NCBI GenBank assembly: GCA_033977485.1
Contig: CM066993.1
Coordinates: forward strand, 24,914,001-24,978,000
Length of the DNA stretch: 64,000 bases
Direction: 5' to 3'
Source of the DNA: Hydrangea macrophylla
Lineage: Eukaryota > Streptophyta > Magnoliopsida > Cornales > Hydrangeaceae
In this document: piece after piece, positions 12,290 through 23,524 of the stretch
How the letters are laid out: each line of letters opens with the position of its first letter
Numbering within the stretch: position 1 is the first letter of the stretch
The notes under the pieces: generated by a model
The model's database searches: none
What the model saw: only the letters and a program-made list of their open reading frames with translations
What the model was told of the DNA's origin: nothing
Made by a program: the position numbers and the translations under genes

Positions 12290-13500
12290 TTAACTAAGTT
12301 GACAAGGCCAAGGCCAAAGATAGACTTGACCGACCAAGAAGTTCTGTTAAGGTAGAGAGAACAAAAACAATTTGCCATTTTGGCCACGGATAGGCCGAAA
12401 GTGACGATACATGAGCTGAAAAGAAGTCATCAGGAATGTATAGAAAAGGGCCACAAGGCCGAGGAAAAAATGGCTAGGTCCAATACTGATAACTTGATAG
12501 CGGATATGCGACGACAACTGCCGTTCATCGGATAAGGCCTTGCCCAAGATGCAAGGCTGATATAAAAAAAGAGATCTCTAGCCCAAGTAAGCGGCTAAGA
12601 GGCAATGAACATTGGGAGCCAAACCCGAGAAGATCTGTATATGAGAGGTTGTCACTGCCTTGGCAGAGTTAGGCAAAGCCCGAGTGGCAGGCAAAACCCT
12701 CCTTGGTTTCGCAAACCAGCCTAAGTGAATTAGGCTGATTGGAGGCAAGAGGTACCCGAACAATTCCAAAGCCTAAGCTGCAAACAAAGTCATCAACCTC
12801 AAACAGGAGCACAAGGATAGTGCTGTTACCCTGGATGGAAGATGGGAGGTGGCATAGGGCTGAACATTCCAAATTCCCAACATGGCCACAGTACAGCAAG
12901 TCTCAAAAAATGAGGTATCAACGAAGGAGACAGGCCAAACGGGAACGCCAGTACTGAAAAAATCGGGCTAGAAACGCTCCTAAACCCACAGCGCATACAT
13001 TTTCATTGCCCGACACCCAAGAACGCTCAGCTAAGGTGGAACCATTTTGTGACGAAGAGGCTGGGATGATGCGTACTTCTACTGGGCACCTGAAGGAAAG
13101 ATTCAGACAGGAAAAATCACAGAAGGGATGTAGGCCCACATTGGACAAGATGAGTATGGAATCCGATGATGATCCGTCAAACTCCAGCAGCTCGCCAATT
13201 CAATTCGGAACTATTATGGTAAGCCTGTCATCTAACATGGTGTTTACTTTGCCCATGTCTTTCATGGCCAAGCCAGACCAGCCCGCGGCCATGGAAGGGG
13301 ATGTAATGGAGGGCCTGACCAAAGACTCGACCATGATAGAAGATGTTTTCTGGAATAGGGGAGAGACCGTTAAACCTAATGTGTTGGAAGCCACAAGCAA
13401 GAATATGGATGCCACTGATGAACAGACTAATTGACCTAAGATCACTATTTTAAGGCCGAAGGGACATCAGACTGAAGAAGGGCTAAAGCCTAACGGACCA
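12290..13500 (+). pseudogene. Element C gag-pro linker, decayed
   Basis: This stretch lies between gag and protease. It can be followed only as broken, mostly charged frames, for example 12739-12957 and 13006-13434. The latter contains MVFTLPMSFMAKPDQ, which corresponds to the short conserved segment that precedes protease in Tat elements. I assign no separate function. Confidence 0.55.
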
Positions 13501-14074
13501 GTCAAAGTTGTTTTCAAAAAACCCACATATCAGATGTCCGAGCATTTGAAGCCATTGTACGTGAAAGGACATATTGAGGGCATCCCGATAAATAGAATCC
13601 TGGTTGATGGTAGGTCTACCATCAATATTATGCTTCAAATAATGTTGAGAATCCTTCAGAAATCCGAGTCAAGGCTAATTCCGACCGAAATAAATGTTCA
13701 AAGCTTCACGGGGGCACCCTCAAGAACCAAGGGTATCCTACCCCTTGAGCTGACCGTTAGCAGTAAAACGGTCATGACTGCCTTCTTCATCGTAGAAACC
13801 TTGGCGGCCTATAATGCATTACTTGGCCAAGATAAGATACACCCAAATTATTGCATTCCTTTCACACTCCATCAGCTACTGATTTTCTGGAGAGGCGACG
13901 AGGTAGAGGTGGTTGGAGCAGATACAAAGCCATTCGTAGCCCTTGTGCAAACAACTGATGCAGTCTTGTATGAAGATGACATCGGGCCGGTCAAGTTACT
14001 AGGTCGCAACAAAATGGGAAGACCGAATACAGCCACCTTCTTTAAAGGAAATCCATCGGACATGAAGACGTGTT
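13501..14074 (+). pseudogene. Element C aspartic protease
   Basis: This region resembles the Tat retropepsin, which cuts the Gag-Pol polyprotein. It has the lead-in VFKKPTYQMSEHLKPLYVKG, then the active-site region ILVDGRSTINIM, then a typical AFFIVETLAAYNALLGQD and the C-terminal CIPFTLHQLLIFWRGD. The active-site triplet, normally D-T/S/N-G, reads D-G-R here, so catalysis should be lost. The open frame runs 13534-14076 in the usual place between gag and reverse transcriptase. Confidence 0.85.
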
Positions 14075-14110
14075 AACATAACCTCAATCGGACAGAAGAA
14101 TCAAGGCCGA

Positions 14111-15310
14111 TTGAGATTATCGAATAAGAAGATGACAATGGAGACACCCATTATTGAAGAATGGAAACTGCTGGTCCTAAAGGCCATCATGTCCAGATGG
14201 TGTGCATACCTGGCCGATAGAAGATTGGAAATTAGCCCTGTTGACGGAATGATTAATCTGGCCGATTATATCTATGAAGAAGAAACGCCAAGGGAGGAAG
14301 AGATTCAAATAGATGAATTTGAAACTGCCACGGCAAAGCTTGATGATTTAAAGGCAGAAGTTCAAGACCCCCTCTTGGAGGTCAACCTAGGAAGAGAAGG
14401 AGAGCACAAGCCTACTTATGTAAGTCAGACGCTGGATCCGCAATGGCAGGACGAGTTAATTGCACTCTTGCACAAGTACAAAGATTTCTTTTCTTGGGAT
14501 TATGATGAAATGCCAGGGTTATCTAGGGAACTGGTAGAACACCATTTACTAATTAAATCGGGGTTCAGGCCATTCAAGCAGTTACCTCGGCGGATGTCAC
14601 CAGAAGTAACCCTGAAGGTGAAAGAAGAGATTGAGAGACTACTGGACGATGGTTTCATTCAGACAGTCGAGTATGTTGAGTGGGTCTTGAATGTGGTCCT
14701 AGTAGTAAAGAAGAATGGGAAGCTGGGGGTTTGCATTGACTTTAGAAACCTAGACCTAGCCACCCCAAAAGATGAGTATCCCATGCCCATGGCCGATCAG
14801 TTAATTGATTCGGCCGCCAATCATAAAATTTTATCCTTTATGGACGGGCACTTGGGGTACAACCAAATCTACATCGCTGAAGAAGATGTCTCGAAGACTT
14901 CTTTTTGGTGCCCAGGGGCAATTGGAATCTTTGAATGGGTTGTCATGCCCTTCGGTCTAAAGAATACTGGAGACACCTACCAACGGGAGATGAATTCAAT
15001 CTTCCATGATATTATTGGATAATTCATGGAGGTTTATATCGATGACGTGGAGGTAAAGTCACGAGGTAACGACGATCATCTGAGAGACTTGGAAAAGGCA
15101 TTTGAAAGAATGCGGGCTCACAAACTAAAGATGAATCCTCTCAACTGTGCTTTCGGCGTCACAGTAGGGAATTTCCTAGGTTTTTTAGTGCATCAAAGAG
15201 GGATAGAGGTTGACAAAAATAAGGCTCGGGTTATCCAGGCAACAAAGCCACCAACTAACAAGAAAGAACTTCAGAGATTGCTCGGGCAGAACAATTTCCT
15301 GAGAAGATTT
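14111..15310 (+). pseudogene. Element C reverse transcriptase, 5' part
   Basis: The open frame 14111-15022 contains the connector FSWDYDEMPGLSRELVEH, the fingers motif VLVVKKNGKLGVCIDFRNL and the palm words DEYPMPMADQLID and VMPFGLKNTGDTYQREMN. A TAA at 15020 splits it from 15026-15310, which begins MEVYIDDVEVKS. YIDD is the catalytic motif of Ty3/gypsy reverse transcriptase. The frame ends in LRRF at 15310, and its continuation (ISNCAGKTQVW) is found at 22446, after element X. Only the stop and the insertion break this domain, so C is less decayed here than in gag. Confidence 0.9.
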
Positions 15311-16624
15311 TGTTTGCAATAAATTTCTGCTGTGGTTGTACGTTGGGCGTGCCAGAGTCCGTGTGGACTCAAAAGTGGTGGTGATTACCTAATCTGACTT
15401 CTAATTTAAGCGATTTGTTATTTAACAATAAAACAACAATGTGGGCTTTTTCTACTCTGATGCAAGTAAGAAATTACAAATGGAAACTGTAAAAAGGGAA
15501 ACTAAATACAACGATTCAGAATACCTCCATAGACAATATCTTCTCCATTGATTGAAAAGTAGTGATTACAAATGTTCAAAGTAAAAGAATAAAAATGAGC
15601 ACACAAGAACAAGAACTCACGGATCACTCAAAATCACTCAAGAACAAGAAGGAATTGTTATGAGGGGACACTAAAAGTCTGCTGAGAGCAGAAGTGGCGT
15701 GTGTGTTAGCCCCTTTCCAATGTTGCACCACATGCCCTATTTATAGACTTGTTTGCACAACCGCTCATTTTAGTGGGGATCATGGGGTAGTGGGGTACTT
15801 GGCCCCTGGTTTCTAGGCATGTATCAGTTTATGCTTCCACTATGTCCCATGATCAACTTCCATGACTTGTGTGATGATCCCACTTCTGCCATGTTCCTCT
15901 TTTCATGTAACTACCTTCCCTTCCAACTCAGCATATTCTGAAGACCACGTTCTCATTCCTACTTAACTGTCTACTTTCTGAGAAATTTATGACCGATTGT
16001 GTTTCTCTCAGTGTAGCTTAATCTCTGCTGGTGATACTAATCGGCCTTCTATTTAGTAGGAAGCCTACTCGCGTCTCTCCGTCTTTTCACATCAATATTG
16101 CCTTTGACCTTCACTGATCCCATGGACTGCTTTTTCCATCCTATGGACTTGCTACTGCAGGATCTGTACAGAAGATCATCGGCCTTATCTGTTAATGCCG
16201 AGGTGTGTCCCTGATCTTTTCTGATATCGGCCTTGTTTATTGAGACTGATATCTTTATTAGAGCCGTGTTGCTATCGCCGATATTAGGGCTCAATTGTTA
16301 TAAATATTTTTGTGGTCGGTCAAATATGACCGATGTTAAGGCTATTGCTGATGCTACTCTGCCACTACTCACTTGTTAAACTGGGGTACTTGTCTTTTAT
16401 CATCCTTTCCTCGGTATTGACACCGATGTCCATCGTATTCTCGGTCTGGATACCGATATCCTCATCTGAAAGATACCATCATTACTAGTAGCTAGATTAT
16501 ATACCGGTCTTTTCTGCATCATTATCCTTATTACCTATTCATCTGCCTATGTGGTCCAATGATGACGTCCTGAACCTACATGACCGTCACGTGCCTTGGG
16601 AAACCCTAATTTAGGGTGTAAACA
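15311..16624 (-). mobile_element. Element X, 3' LTR
   Basis: The LTR is 1314 bases with TGTTTGCA and TGTAAACA termini. On the minus strand it starts TGTTTACACCCTAAATTAGG directly after a G-rich polypurine tract, which makes it the 3' LTR. Its last 315 bases on the plus strand match 22130-22445 almost base for base, so X is fairly young. Confidence 0.85.
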
Positions 16625-16696
16625 ATGCCCCCAAAACGTCTTGTCAAACGTGGCTCCATCAGTTTGATGAGATGTTTTGAATTCAAATTTAAATAC
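16625..16696 (-). mobile_element. Element X internal remnant with polypurine tract
   Basis: On the minus strand CGTTTTGGGGGCAT abuts the LTR start and serves as X's polypurine tract. The remaining bases to 16696 are X's last internal sequence before the Athila-1 LTR begins. Confidence 0.7.
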
Positions 16697-18058
16697 TGAT
16701 CGCATCAAAATCAAGATATTAAAGTATGCTGATTTATGCTTTACTTTCAAAAGATTTGTAGTGTGGAAAGTAAAGGTCGAACCCACAGAGATTGTTAATT
16801 TTTAATCCTTTAAAAATAAAATATAATCTATTTAGTTGTAAGAAAATCAGAAATTTGATTGATTTGGAATTTGATTATTACTACTACTTTAAACTATGAA
16901 TTAAACTAAGAAATTATGGAAATAAAATCTAGAATTAAATCTAAGTAAACTTGTGTACGAAATTCAAAGTTGATTTAAATATGTGTGGAGATGGGATCTA
17001 GGATTACAAATCCACGACTAACTATGCATTGGGGATCTATACTTCTTATTCTAAGTTCTATGTTTGGATAGTTATGACCTATTGTAGCTACAAGCCCAAT
17101 AGTATCGTCAAGAAGATATCGTTAGTTTAATCTAAACATAATCCATCTACGGTTCACATGAATTATCTACCTATAACTAGGGTGTAGCATAACTCATCTT
17201 TCCTAAGCATGGATTATAAAAGATATAAACATCACAATCACATAAGCACCATTGTATGTAAATACTCCTATCAATCACAGAAATCAAGGACTATTGAGTT
17301 CAATAAGCATAAGGAAAAATCTAAGACAAGAATAGATCCAAAATACTCTTGATTATTAACATTAAAAACTGATTATATAAAATCCACCAACATACAATCA
17401 CTATCCCAAACCATAAAATCTTAAAATAGAAAAGCATAGAATCCCCCTTTACATAGCTAGGGTTTCATTGAAACCCTAGATTATGAGTTTAGTTGCTCAT
17501 GATGGGTGAAAGCATGAAGATTGAGTTGATGGAAGCCATTAGAAACCTTCAAGCTTGCTCTTCTCCTTCCTCTTTTGCCTTCAATGAATGTATGTGAATA
17601 GATCTCTAGGTGTGTAACCCTTAAAAATCCTAAAAACTAGATATATATAGAGTTTTCAAGGGCTTTTTCAAGCTTTCCTCCCCCCGAAACGGATTAAAAC
17701 AGGTGTTGTTTACAATCTAGACGTCTTCAAGCAGTTTCGTTCGCACAGGGCTCTTCAGAATATTGAAATACGTAACTTTGCTTTTTGTACGGATCGCTCG
17801 AGCGCGTCATTTGGGATGTCGCGCGCGCGGATCGCGCGAGCGGTTTCTGGATTTTCGCGCCCGCGGATCGCGCGCGCGATGTGTCTTTTTCTGCTTCTTT
17901 CTTCCTGTTTTTTTGCCTATTTTAACCTGATCTCCTAGTTTTCTTCTAAAACCTGATAGAAAATAGAAAATAAAGTAAAACTACATAAAAACAAGATAAA
18001 AATGACTAACAAATGTGAATTAAGGCGTGTAATTAGGATTTGTTCTCTCCCGATCACA
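16697..18058 (-). mobile_element. Athila-1, 3' LTR
   Basis: The LTR is 1362 bases. On the minus strand it starts TGTGATCGGGAGAG right after a tract reading GGTTTGGGGG, and on the plus strand it begins TGATCGCATC. The start and end resemble the Athila-3 LTR at 62056-62650, including ACAAATCCTA and the GGGTTCGACCTTT-type end. A TATA-like run, CTCTATATATATC, lies at about 17639-17652 on the minus strand. Open frames inside are chance. Confidence 0.85.
17790..17880. repeat. CG-rich word array in Athila-1 LTR
   Basis: Words such as GGATCGCGCGAGCGG and GCGCGCGCGATC recur five or six times, giving a very CpG-rich block in an AT-rich LTR. It ends about 140 bases upstream, on the minus strand, of the TATA-like run. 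Confidence 0.8.
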
Positions 18059-20677
18059 CCCCCAAACCTACATTTTGCTAGTCCTTGAGCAAAAAGAATA
18101 AAATAAAACTACTAATAATAAAATTCCTACTCCATTTTCGCATGGATAATGATTGCACTTAGCCTGTGCAACAAGCCTTTTAAACCTCTAGGTGTCCCTA
18201 GTCGGACGAGTGAAGTCTCGTGAGCGTTCTCGTCAACAAGTCACCCACAACCATCTTTATAACTTGTAAAAATTTTATTCAAAATTTTAAATATTTCACT
18301 GTCATAAGCTTTTTTCGATAAAATCAACCTCAAATGAAACTTTAGAATTATCAAGAGTAAAACAATCATATGCCCTCCTACATTATGAAAAATAATCCGA
18401 AAACATATATCACCAGAATCAATAAAATATATCGAAGACTCGCATGTGTGTGAAATAGTAGTCAAGTGGATACACGACAACTATGAACGTGAAATATAAA
18501 TCAGATGACTATTTAGTGATGCTTTGACTACAAATCTCACGTTGTTAATTACACTCTAAAATAAAGTCACTTTGAAACAGGTGTAAACACTCATATGTAC
18601 CCAGGTGCGAGAAAGAATTATTGTGCAAAACAAATAAACTCGCATATGACTCTCAACAACGTACGACACGACAGAAATAAAATAGTCTCATGAATAGATA
18701 TCGATCGTCAAGTAAATATTATTACTACCATGTTTATACTTCTTTTTCCTTATCGGTCACATATCCAAATCATGTTTCCATAGAATCAACTAGGACTTTA
18801 TAAGGGTTGTAATATTAGTCAATGGTTAAGGCTTAGAAAAGAACGGTACAAGGGATTCAAAAAGTCCGTAAGTACCTAGGAACAGCCTTAATGTGTAACG
18901 CAAGGGCTTTACTACAACGACTAGTTATATCACTTTTTTTTTTCTTTTCTTTATCTCTTTCAAGAGATTCATCTCTTTGTTAATTGTTTTTTTCAATAAC
19001 AATTTTTTTCTTTTTTATATATATCTTTTTTTACTTCTTTTCTTTTGCTACTCAATACATCATATTTTTTCTAGTCGTTTACTAGCCCAATTTCTTTATG
19101 AAAACCATTCTCTAACTACTTTTGGACATAGGGTAGGTAATATTTAATAATGGCAAACTCCATATCGGAGAGGGTAGGATAATAGGTGAACAAAGAAATG
19201 GCTTATTTAAAAACGGTTCAAATGGGTTAACAAGGGAAAAATATTTATATTGGGTAGGCCAACGGTCGAAAAGGTTTAATAAAATAGACGGCCTAGTGTC
19301 ATTTTCCAAAGTCACATGATTCTTCAATGCTATGATGTTAAGGGAAATATAATTTTTTCTTAAACATGGTAATTATAATACCGACTCGACTCTCAATCAA
19401 AATAAAAAATAATGAGACTACTCAACGAAATAGTGCGATATGTCAAAGAGATTCGATAAATTTACAACCCTCACAAAGAATGATAGGCTCAACAGCTCAT
19501 CGGGTTTAGTCTCCACAATTTTACTATTTAGAAATTCAACGTACATTATAGTTCATTTGTTAATATGTATCCATATGACTACGTGCCGTGCAACAAGATA
19601 TGCAAGTATAAGATATAAAACAATGATTCTACGGATATACAATCTGAAGACATACTTTCATAGATTCGGTAGACATTTGATTATACACTCTATTAATTCT
19701 CAAAATTTCAACGAAATCTACTTACAAAAAATAACGCAGCATTGAACAATATTAAGAAATTATTTAAGAAACTGTTTTCATTCATTTAAAGAACAATTAC
19801 AATGTTTACTTTTCTATTGTCATTACTCCTATTTTATAAAAAAATATTTTATTCTTTTATTTTTATAGATCCTTGGCCGCGATTTGGTGTGGATCAGCTG
19901 CGGTCGCGGCGGTGATTGGTGGTCCGGTGGCGGCTGTGTGGCGGCGAGGTGAAGATGATGATGTCAGTAGTGGCCGGAGGTGGTGGTTTGTGGTAATGAA
20001 AGAGAGAGAGAAGAGAATCGCCGAGAGGGGGAGAGACGCAGAGAAAGAGAGAGAAAAGAAAATTCTGAGACATTAGGGCATAGCCCTATATTTAAAGGGA
20101 AGGGAACCCCGCGCGAGCGAGCTTCGCGCGCGCGGATCCCTCCGCGAGGAGAAGCTGAGGCTCTCCTTTTGACGTCTTGAAATATTTTCTAAGGCAGACC
20201 CTCGCGCGAGCGGGCTGCTCTAGCGAGGATCTCGCGGGCGCGATTTCTGGCGCGACCAGAAGCTGAGGCTCTTATTTTTGTTTGTTGAAGAAATTTACTA
20301 AGTCTCAACCTCGCGCGAGCGGGCCGTTCCAGTGAGGATCTCGCTCGCGCGATTTGAAGTGCGATCAAGAGCTGAGACTTATTATAAAAACTTTCAAAAA
20401 TTTTGTCTAAGGGGTTATCGCGCGCGAGCGATCTGCGAGAGCGAAGTCTCGCGCGAGCAGGCCGCGTGCGCGAGATGCTGTTTTCTCGTTTTTCTTGTCT
20501 GTTTTCTTTTATACGTGTTGGAAAAGTTAAAATTTGTATCTTTTGGGTATTCAAACATCCAGACATTGGCCAAAAACTACTCACTAGTGTACAAAATTGA
20601 AGGAAATTCTAACTAAAACTTGGGTGCCTCCCAAGAAGCGCTAAGTTTTACGTCGCTAGCTCGACCGATGCGCGTGC
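18059..20677 (-). mobile_element. Athila-1, 3' internal region between integrase and LTR
   Basis: On the minus strand this begins after integrase with the phrase GCGCTTCTTGGGAGGCACCC, a usual mark just after Athila pol. A CG-rich minisatellite follows (20477-20109), then a TATA-like TTTAAATATAGGG (about 20083-20097), a CT-rich leader and a stretch rich in CCACC and CCGCC words (20060-19870). Athila elements carry an env-like ORF here, but I see no readable one. From 19860 to 18930 the sequence is mostly A and T. Near 18160-18240 a block starting GCAACAAGCC matches 54833-54890 in Athila-2. The tract next to the LTR (18059-18070) is the polypurine tract. Confidence 0.7.
20109..20477. repeat. 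CG-rich minisatellite, about 109-base unit, in Athila-1
   Basis: Four units start near 20109, 20200, 20309 and 20418. Each opens with CTCGCGCGAGCGGGC-like words, carries one or two more CGCGCGA words, and then a spacer containing GAAGCTGAGGCTC. The words match those in the Athila-1 and Athila-3 LTRs. Long open frames on both strands here (20189-20616) come from the repeat and are not genes. Confidence 0.8.
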
Positions 20678-22125
20678 TCAGTCGAGATAGACTGGATCTA
20701 CTAGATCTATCGATTCAATTTCTCTTTCATTGGTTTCCTCAGTTCGATACGGCTTAAGCCGTTGTCTGTTTACCTTAAAAGGTGCCCCACCATTTGTATC
20801 TTGAATTTCAATTGCTCCATGAGGGAATACTTGTGTTATAACGAACGGACCGTCCCATCGGGACCGTAGCTTACCAGGGAATAATCTTAATTTTGAATTA
20901 AATAACCATACGCGTTGTCCAACTTTGAAATTCTTTCTTATGATCATCTTGTCATGGAAAGCTTTAGAACATTCCTTAGATTCTGGAATTTTCATATGCT
21001 TCATTTCTTAATTCCTCCAGTTCCTGTAATTGAAGTTTACGATGACATCCTGCCGCTTTTAAGTCTTGGTTGAGTGATTTGATGGCCCAGTATGATCTGT
21101 GTTTAAGTTCCACCGGTAGGTGGCACGCTTTTCCAAAGACTAGTCTATAAGGAGACATTCCGATAGGGGTTTTAAAAGCTGTACGATATGCCCATAGCGC
21201 ATCGGTCAGTCGTTGTGACCAATCTTTATGGTCTGGACGCACCGTTTTTCTAATATACTTTTTATTTCTGGATTTGAAACTTCCACTTGTCCTTGGGTTT
21301 GCGAATGGTATGCGGTTCCTACCTTGTGGGTGACGGAGTACTTTCGGACGAGGGCTTCGAAATAACGATTACAGAAATGTTTCCGCCCGTCACTTATAAT
21401 TGCTCGTGGCGTCCCAAATCGACAAAATATATTATCTTTAATAAAAGAAACCACGACTTTATGGTCATTGGTTCTCGTCGCCACTGCCTCCACCCACTTA
21501 GAAACATAGTCGACCGCGACTAAAATATATTCGAAACCACAAGACGATGGGTACAGACCCATAAAGTCGATGCCCCACACATCAAATATTTCAATAATAA
21601 GAATTGGGGTCATGGGCATCGCATCACGATGTGACATGTTCCCTGTTTGTTGACAACGTACGCAGTTCTGACATAATTCATGTGCGTCTTTAAACAATGT
21701 GGGCCAATATAACCCAGTTTTGAGAACTTTAGCGGCCGTTCGGCGGCCTCCAAACTGACCTCCGTATTCTAGAGAATGACAAAAATTTAATATGGATTTG
21801 AATTCACTTTCCGGAACACAACGTCGTATGATTTGATTAGAACAGTGTTTAAATAACAGTGGGTCGTTCGAGTAGTAATGTTTAATTTGAGAAAAGAACC
21901 GATCTTTGTCTAAACGAGACCACGTATGTGGGATATATCTCGTAGCTAAGAAATTAACAATGTCGCTGAACCATGGACGATTAATGGCAGATAATGCAAA
22001 TAATTGCTCGTCTGGAAATGAATCCTTGAGAGGGGTTATATCGTTAGATTCAACAAGGATTCGCGACAAATGGTCAGCGACAACATTTTCGGAACCTTTC
22101 TTATCTCGTTAAGGCTAAGAAAGGT
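20678..22125 (-). pseudogene. Athila-1 RNase H tail and integrase
   Basis: The minus-strand frame starts within RNase H ([16 protein letters not shown], about 22112-22065) and runs to 21206 as integrase. It holds a zinc-finger region ([18 protein letters not shown], then CQNCVRCQ) and core acidic residues in [20 protein letters not shown] and [17 protein letters not shown] stands where GGHHGG is usual, so one zinc ligand may be lost. A frameshift near 21210 leads to 21242-20976 ([18 protein letters not shown]) and another near 21000 leads to 21004-20678 (RWDGPFVITQVFPHGAIE). Integrase inserts element DNA into the host chromosome. It is upstream-truncated at about 22125, where X's LTR fragment begins. 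Confidence 0.9.
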
Positions 22126-22129
22126 CATG

Positions 22130-22445
22130 TTTGTGGTCGGTCAAATATGACCGATGTTAAGGCTATTGCCGATGCTACTCTGCCACTAGTCACTTGTTAA
22201 ACTGGGGTACTTGTCTTTTATCATCCTTTCCTCGGTATTGACACCAATGTCCATCGTGTTCTCGGTCTGGATACCGATATCCTCATCTGAAAGATACCAT
22301 CATTACTAGTAGTTAGATTAGATACCGATCTTTTCTGCATCATTATCCTTATTACCTGTTCATCTGCCTATGTGGTCCAATGATGACGTCCTGAATCTAC
22401 ATGACCATCGCGTGCCTTGGGAAACCCTAATTTAGGGTGTAAACA
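22130..22445 (-). mobile_element. Element X, 5' LTR, truncated to 316 bases
   Basis: This matches 16310-16624 closely and ends in GTGTAAACA followed by the GATTT target duplication. The other roughly 1000 bases of the LTR are missing. The break is fused to the RNase H tail of Athila-1. Confidence 0.85.
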
Positions 22446-23520
22446 GATTTATATCCAATTGTGCAGGGAAGACCCAAGTATGGACCCCACTGTTGAAGAT
22501 CAAGACCAATGAAGACTTAAAATGGGAAGATAACCATCAACAAGCCTTCGAGGGAATTATATAATATTTGTCAATGTCTCCAGTATTAATGCCACCCAAG
22601 AAGGGTAGGTATCTCAAAATGTATATATTGTCCTCTGATTGCTCTATAAAAAGTATGTTAGCTCAAGACAATGAGCAAGGCAACGAGTAGGCCGTTTATT
22701 ATTGATGTATAATTTTGACTCCAATCGAGTAGCGCTATGCGCCAATTGAGAAGTTATGCTTGGCATTGTATTTTTCCTCACAAAAGTTAAGAACATATAG
22801 GCTGCGTGTTTCCACTTACACAATATCTCAAACTGATGTGATAAAATAAATGTTGTCAAGACCAATCATGCGAGGCCGATTGGGAAATGGACCTTGGCCT
22901 TGATGGAATTCGCAATCCAGTACCGATCACAGCAATCGGTCAAAGGCCAGGCCATAGCCAATTTCTTTGCCGATCACCCCAGATCCTACTGATCTGGGAG
23001 AATTGCCTCTAACACCTAAAGTTCTAAACACATCCTTAGCCCCATCGACGTTAATCTTTGATGATTCCAAACACGCAGCAGGTGCTGGGGCAGGTATGGT
23101 TATTGTATCACCCAAGTACAAGAAGACAAAAATGTTATTTTGGCTCAATTTCAAGTGCACCAACAATTAGGCCAAATATGAAGCGCTTATCATCAGACTA
23201 GAAATACTCTTTGAAATGGGGGCATCATCCGTGCACATAAAGGGAGACTCAAGGCTGGTGATCGGACAGATAGCTGGAGAATTCCAGAAATGAAGTTGGA
23301 AACTCTGCCCATAGCACGCTGTGGCCACCCAGCTCATGGAGGCATTTGACGACGTTAGTGTGAGTTATATTCTGAGGACAACAAATACCGAGGCTGATAA
23401 GCTGACAAAAATATGATCAGCCTCGTCTTCTGGGAAGAACTTAGAAGACCAAGTTATCACTGTTCATGTCCGATCATTACTGTCAGTTGCAAGGAGAGGT
23501 TGGTATACCACAACTAATTC
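22446..23520 (+). pseudogene. Element C reverse transcriptase end and two RNase H domains
   Basis: The frame continues from 15310 with ISNCAGKTQVW and QQAFEGII. RNase H follows (YILSSDCSIKSMLAQDN, APIEKLCLALYFSSQKLRTY, GQAIANFFADHP). After a linker a second, archaeal-type RNase H appears: LIFDDSKHAAGAGAGMVIVS, then KYEALI, then KGDSRLVIGQ. These supply the expected acidic residues D, E and D. A dual RNase H is characteristic of the Tat lineage. At least six stops break the region, for example after SRSY-like and KCTNN words, so it is dead. Confidence 0.85.
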
Positions 23521-23524
23521 GATC

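Larger units (their letters stand above)
15311..22445 (-). mobile_element. Element X (Tat-like, minus strand) inserted in C's reverse transcriptase, itself hit by Athila-1
   Basis: The insert runs from TGTTTGCAAT to GTGTAAACA and is flanked by GATTT on both sides (15306-15310 and 22446-22450). Removing it restores C's reading frame from LRRF to ISNC. It keeps a full lower LTR (15311-16624), 72 bases of internal sequence with a polypurine tract, and only 316 bases of its upper LTR (22130-22445). The space between is filled by the 3' half of an Athila element on the same strand. Almost all of X's own coding sequence is gone. Confidence 0.9.

Noticed and set aside
19873..20180. Plus-strand ORFs beginning MAAIWCGSAAVAAV and MVVCGNEREREE
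   Set aside because: They read antisense through the CT-rich and CCACC-rich leader of Athila-1, so the composition alone explains them.
20189..20616. Overlapping long arginine- and alanine-rich ORFs on both strands
   Set aside because: They arise from the CG-rich minisatellite, which lacks stop codons in several frames.
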